A stretch of DNA of 64,000 nucleotides from Aeromicrobium yanjiei. GTDB taxonomy: Bacteria; Actinomycetota; Actinomycetes; Propionibacteriales; Nocardioidaceae. A program made the translations under genes and the position numbers. Of this stretch, positions 60,709 to 64,000 are shown piece after piece (the first letter of the stretch is position 1; the number at the start of each line of letters is the position of its first letter). Where the stretch lies: positions 1,178,001 to 1,242,000 of the forward strand of contig NZ_CP045737.1 in NCBI RefSeq assembly GCF_009649075.1, written 5' to 3'. The notes beneath the pieces are model-generated. The model was given only the letters and a program-made list of their open reading frames with translations. It did not search any database and had not been told where the DNA came from.

Positions 60709-60915
60709 ATGAGTGACGCCAAGTTCTACTACTGCACCAAGCACGGCACGGTCGAGGGTGAGGACGGCTGCCGGGCGGCGGACCGCCTCGGGCCGTACGA
60801 CACCGCGGAGGAGGCCGCCCGCGCTCTGGAGATCGCCGCGGAGCGCACCAAGAGCTGGGACAACGACCCCGACTGGAACGACGACGCGACCCCGGACGAA
60901 CCCACGAAGGAATGA
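60709..60915 (+). CDS. Small conserved actinobacterial protein
   Basis: A 68-residue acidic protein: FYYCTKHGTVEGEDGCRAAD, RLGPYDTAEEAARALEIAAE and the Asp/Asn-rich end NDPDWNDDATPDEPTKE. It looks like a member of a short soluble family common in Nocardioidaceae and relatives. Two cysteines flank a His/Glu stretch that could bind metal. Function unknown. Overlaps the next gene by 4 bases and is divergent from map. Confidence 0.75.
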   Translation: MSDAKFYYCTKHGTVEGEDGCRAADRLGPYDTAEEAARALEIAAERTKSWDNDPDWNDDATPDEPTKE

Positions 60916-61202
60916 GACGCCGACGCAGACGCAGGTCCGGTGGTCTGCGCCTCGAACGTTCGGGTCCGTGGATCGCGGTCGGCGGGCTGTTCGTCCTGCT
61001 GTGGCTCGCGATCTCGACGTCGATCTACGCGCCGTGGTGGGGCGTCGTCCTGCACGTGCTGATCCTCGCCCCGCTCGTCGGCTGGGTCGTCAGCTGGGCG
61101 AGGACCCGCCCGGCGGCATGCACCTTCGTGCCACTGGCGGGCCTGCCCCTGCTGGCGCTGGTGACCGCAGTGGGCGTCGGCCCGGGCGGCTGGAGCGCCT
61201 GA
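60912..61202 (+). CDS. Small membrane protein
   Basis: A 96-residue protein with a run of seven Arg at the N-terminus (MRRRRRRRSGGL) and three hydrophobic helices (GPWIAVGGLFVLLWLAISTS, VVLHVLILAPLVGWVVSWA, FVPLAGLPLLALVTAVGVG). Topology by the positive-inside rule places the N-terminus in the cytoplasm. Translationally coupled to the small acidic protein. No family recognised. Confidence 0.65.
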   Translation: MRRRRRRRSGGLRLERSGPWIAVGGLFVLLWLAISTSIYAPWWGVVLHVLILAPLVGWVVSWARTRPAACTFVPLAGLPLLALVTAVGVGPGGWSA

Positions 61203-61205
61203 GGT

Positions 61206-62075
61206 CTACTCGGCGAAGCTGTGCTCGTCGTCGGGGAAGGTGCCGCCCTTGACGTCCGAGACGTACGCCTGCGTCGCCTGGAGCATCACGGCGTGCAGGT
61301 CGGCGTACTTCTTGACGAAACGCGGGGTGCGGCCGGAGTTGAGGCCCAGCATGTCCTGCCACACCAGCACCTGGGCGTCGCACTCGACGCCTGCGCCGAT
61401 GCCGACCGTGGGGATGCGCAACGCCTTGGTGACCTCTGCGGCGACCGGGGACGGGACCATCTCCATGACGATCGCGAACGCCCCGGCGGCCTCGAGCGCC
61501 CTGGCCTCCTCGACCATGCGGGCGGCACCGTCACCACGGCCCTGCACGCGGTAGCCGCCGAGATTGTGCTCGGCCTGCGGGGTGAACCCGATGTGGGCGC
61601 ACACGGGGATGCCCGCGTCGGTCAGGAGCTTGACCTGCGGCACCATCGCGAGACCGCCCTCGAGCTTGACCGCGTGCGCACCGGCCTCCTTCATGAACCG
61701 GACAGCGGTGTGGAACGCCTGCTCGGGGGAGCCCTGGTAGGAGCCGAACGGCAGATCGGCCAGCACGAGCGCGTGCGGCGCGGAGCGGGACACGGCCCGC
61801 ACGAGGGGGATGAGCTCGTCCACCGTGACCGGCAGTGAGGTCTCGTTGCCGTAGACGTTGTTGGATGCGGAGTCGCCGACCAGCAGCACCTCGACGCCGG
61901 CCTCGTCGAACGTGGCTGCGGTGTACTGGTCGTACGCGGTCAGCATGGTCCACTTCTCGCCGCGTTCCTTCATCTGCTGCAGCGTGTGGGTGCGGACGCG
62001 CTTGCGGGCTGCCGGGGCAGGTGAGGCAGGCCCGGTGCCGTACGGCGCGGTCTCTTCAGGGGTGGCGTCGGCCAT
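61206..62075 (-). CDS. panB: 3-methyl-2-oxobutanoate hydroxymethyltransferase
   Basis: First committed step of pantothenate synthesis: transfers a hydroxymethyl group to 2-oxoisovalerate. The 289-residue TIM-barrel protein has [20 protein letters not shown], the metal-binding [13 protein letters not shown], the AHIGFTPQ region and [23 protein letters not shown] 62075 ([15 protein letters not shown]) is chosen over a longer open frame; AGGAGC lies upstream. CoaD earlier in the window acts later in the same pathway. Confidence 0.96.
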   Translation of the reverse strand: MADATPEETAPYGTGPASPAPAARKRVRTHTLQQMKERGEKWTMLTAYDQYTAATFDEAGVEVLLVGDSASNNVYGNETSLPVTVDELIPLVRAVSRSAPHALVLADLPFGSYQGSPEQAFHTAVRFMKEAGAHAVKLEGGLAMVPQVKLLTDAGIPVCAHIGFTPQAEHNLGGYRVQGRGDGAARMVEEARALEAAGAFAIVMEMVPSPVAAEVTKALRIPTVGIGAGVECDAQVLVWQDMLGLNSGRTPRFVKKYADLHAVMLQATQAYVSDVKGGTFPDDEHSFAE

Positions 62076-62194
62076 GGGAATGCTCCTGTTCGTCTCGCAG
62101 CTCCTGGCGGAGTCCACGGATGGCACCAGCGTGCCAGATCCGCGTAGGAGCAGCGGCGGAGTGTGAACCAACTCACCCGTCCGACTGCCGACGG

Positions 62195-62320
62195 GGACCA
62201 AGGATGAGGGTTTGCGGTTGCTGGAGCTGCCCCGAACCCTCATCGCGCCGGACGGGGCGCACCGAGGATGAGGGTTAGTGGTCGCCGCAGCTGCCGGAAA
62301 CCCTCATCGTCGGTCCCCCG
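62195..62320. repeat. Two GATGAGGGTTT-family hairpin units
   Basis: Unit 3: GATGAGGGTTT at 62203-62213 pairs with GAACCCTCATC near 62234-62244. Unit 4: GATGAGGGTTA at 62267-62277 pairs with AAACCCTCATC at 62298-62308. The arms match those at 59650-59760; loops differ. They lie 3' of the NAD synthase gene and 5' of panB. Confidence 0.88.
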
Positions 62321-62343
62321 GAGGGCGACGACCGGGGTGGGCG

Positions 62344-64000
62344 TCAGAGCTTCTCGCGCCACCGGTGGGTGATGGGCACGCGCCGGTCGCGGCCGAAGTT
62401 GCGCCGCGAGACCTTGGGTCCCGGCGGGTACTGGCGACGCTTGTACTCCGCGCGGTCGACCAGGCCGATGACGCGCTCGACGAGTGCGGGGTCGAAGCCC
62501 TCGGCGATGACGTCCGCGGAGCCGAGATCGCGCTCGACGTACGCGTCGAGCACGGCGTCGAGCTGGTCGTAGGGCGGCAGCGAGTCCGAGTCGAGCTGAC
62601 CGGGCCGCAGCTCGGCCGACGGGGGCTTGGAGATCGTCCCCTCGGGGATGGGCGGGGTCTCGCCGCGCTCGACCGCGTACGCGTTGCGCCACCGCGCGAG
62701 CTCCCACACGAGGGTCTTGGGGACGTCCTTGATCGGGGCGTAGCCGCCGACCGCGTCGCCGTAGATCGTGGAGTAGCCCGTGGCCAGCTCGGACTTGTTG
62801 CCGCACGCGAGCACGAGGTGGCCGTGCTGGTTGGACAGCCCCATCCAGATGACCGCGCGGATGCGTGCCTGCAAGTTCTCCTCTGCGAGGCCGTCGAGGT
62901 GCAGCGCCTCCTGGTACGCATCGAAGATCGGCGCGATCGGCACGGTCTGCAGGGTGAGGCCGGTGCGGCGTGCCTGCTCCGCGGCGTCGCTGCGGGAGTG
63001 CTCGGTCGACCACGCGCTCGGGTTGGAGACGCCGAAGACCTTGTCGGCGCCCAAGGCGTCCACCGCGATCGCCGCGACGAGGGTGGAGTCGATGCCGCCG
63101 GACATGCCGAACAGGACCGACGAGAAGCCGTTCTTGTGCACGTAGTCGCGCAGCCCCGTGACGAGCGCGGTCCAGATCTCCTGGTGGCGCGGCATCCGCT
63201 CGGCCTGGGTGACGGGCAGGGGCTCGTACGCCGCGAAGGGCTCGGAGCTGATGATCGTGCGCCTGATCGCGAGGCCACCGAAGCGCTCCTCGGCATCCGG
63301 CATCGCCGGTGTCGCAGCAGGCAGGTCGAGATCGACGACGAGCAGCTCGGGGTCGAACTGGCCCGACCGGCCGAGGACGCTCCCGTCCTGGTCGACCACG
63401 AGCGAGTCGCCGTCGAAGACGAGCTCGTCCTGGCCGCCGACCAGGTTGACGTACGCGAGGACGCACTCGCCCTCGCGGGCCCGGCGCGAGCACAGCTCGA
63501 GGCGTACGTCGTCCTTGTCGGCCTCGTACGGCGAGCCGTTGGGGACGACCAGGAGGGCCGCCTCGGCTGCCTTCGCCGCGGCGGAGGGGCCGTCACGCCA
63601 CAGGTCCTCGCAGATCGCCAGTGCGACGTCGATGCCGCCGATCTGCAGGATGTTGATCTCGTGGCCGGGGACGAAGTTGCGGATCTCGTCGCCGACGCCG
63701 TAGTTCCACAGGTGGTGCTTGGCCTGGCGCGCGACGATCCGGCCGCCGTGCATCACCGCGACGGAGTTGAGTGGCGCGTTCTTGGGGATGCCGAATCCCT
63801 GCGAGGAGTCCTCGGCATGGTCGAGGAAGCCGACGACCGCCACGACGTCGCCGCAGCCCTCGTCCTGCAGGCGGGTGGCGAGGGACTCCGCGGTCGCGCG
63901 TGACGCCTTGATGAGCGAGGCCCGCATCGCGAGATCCTCGATCGGGTAGCCGGTCAGCATCATCTCGGGGAAGACGACCAGGTGCACGCCCCGGGCGGCG
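62344..64000 (-). CDS. nadE: Glutamine-dependent NAD(+) synthase, 5' end outside window
   Basis: Amidates nicotinate-adenine dinucleotide to NAD+, with ammonia from glutamine. The N-terminal nitrilase-type glutaminase domain shows the catalytic Lys region (RIVARQAKHHLWNYG) and Cys (VALAICEDLWRDG); the first catalytic Glu is in VFPEMMLTGYP. The synthetase domain has the P-loop SVLFGMSGGIDSTLVAAIAV, IRAVIWMGLSNQHGHLVLAC and the end YPPGPKVSRRNFGRDRRVPI. About 550 residues are present; the first residues lie beyond the right edge. Confidence 0.95.
   Translation of the reverse strand, partial: AARGVHLVVFPEMMLTGYPIEDLAMRASLIKASRATAESLATRLQDEGCGDVVAVVGFLDHAEDSSQGFGIPKNAPLNSVAVMHGGRIVARQAKHHLWNYGVGDEIRNFVPGHEINILQIGGIDVALAICEDLWRDGPSAAAKAAEAALLVVPNGSPYEADKDDVRLELCSRRAREGECVLAYVNLVGGQDELVFDGDSLVVDQDGSVLGRSGQFDPELLVVDLDLPAATPAMPDAEERFGGLAIRRTIISSEPFAAYEPLPVTQAERMPRHQEIWTALVTGLRDYVHKNGFSSVLFGMSGGIDSTLVAAIAVDALGADKVFGVSNPSAWSTEHSRSDAAEQARRTGLTLQTVPIAPIFDAYQEALHLDGLAEENLQARIRAVIWMGLSNQHGHLVLACGNKSELATGYSTIYGDAVGGYAPIKDVPKTLVWELARWRNAYAVERGETPPIPEGTISKPPSAELRPGQLDSDSLPPYDQLDAVLDAYVERDLGSADVIAEGFDPALVERVIGLVDRAEYKRRQYPPGPKVSRRNFGRDRRVPITHRWREKL

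Overview
High-GC actinobacterial chromosome. The gene set points to a member of the Nocardioidaceae, possibly Aeromicrobium-like (inference from protein likeness and order, not from a search). Signs are the IclR regulator divergent from leuCD, homodimeric AceE, DUF3052, DUF3145 and DUF3515, zinc-binding L28 and L32, class A RNase P RNA and an RNase H/phosphatase fusion. Nearly all of it is core genome. I see no prophage, integrase, IS element or CRISPR array.

Layout. 1-7.6 kb: a secreted M14 metallocarboxypeptidase (3' end outside the window), a rifampin ADP-ribosyltransferase (arr), the Ada-AlkA/Ogt alkylation-repair pair, a Lys-rich Rho_N protein and an IclR regulator. 7.7-12.1 kb: leuC-leuD, an unusual 21-bp repeat array, a cold-shock-like small protein, plsC and gpsA. 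12.1-17.7 kb: PLP trans-sulfuration enzyme, ddl, DUF3515 lipoprotein, RAM-domain protein, thiL, amidase, rpmB. 17.9-22.6 kb: FakA-like kinase, recG, rsmD, coaD, an almost fully overlapping operon. 22.7-31.3 kb: ECF sigma with DUF1059 protein, dinB, yceD-rpmF-rnc-mutM, GNAT, dgt, dnaG. 31.4-34.2 kb: a small sigma factor whose stop codon lies inside tRNA-Asn, a catalase-like protein, a PIG-L deacetylase, tRNA-Met/Ile2 and a HAD phosphatase. 34.2-42.1 kb: GNAT, DUF3145, lone acyl carrier protein, alpha/beta hydrolase, PAP2 membrane protein, aceE, DUF3052, ahpE. 42.2-44.5 kb: tRNA-Val followed by a patch of tiny membrane proteins, including a duplicated gene with an in-frame deletion and a palindromic element beside each copy. 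44.6-49.3 kb: poxB divergent from a Gdx-type SMR exporter under a guanidine-III riboswitch, lipoproteins and a methyltransferase. 49.5-55.3 kb: RecQ with a C-terminal PRTase-like domain, aldo/keto reductase, NIF3, zinc-ribbon coiled coil, RNase H/phosphatase. 55.3-64 kb: YaaA, an anion permease, a GDT1 manganese exporter under a yybP-ykoY riboswitch, rnpB, aldo/keto reductase, map, small proteins, panB and glutamine-dependent NAD synthase (5' end outside the window).

The most distinctive layer is non-coding. There are two recognisable riboswitches, RNase P RNA, three tRNAs and at least five kinds of intergenic palindromic or tandem repeat: an 18-unit, 21-bp array arranged as an inverted pair; a family with TTCCCAGGAGAACCC terminal inverted repeats; a GATGAGGGTTT hairpin family; a 46-bp direct repeat; and a nested palindrome after tRNA-Asn. 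Most lie at the 3' ends of genes or between convergent genes, which suggests lineage-specific REP-like or terminator-like elements.
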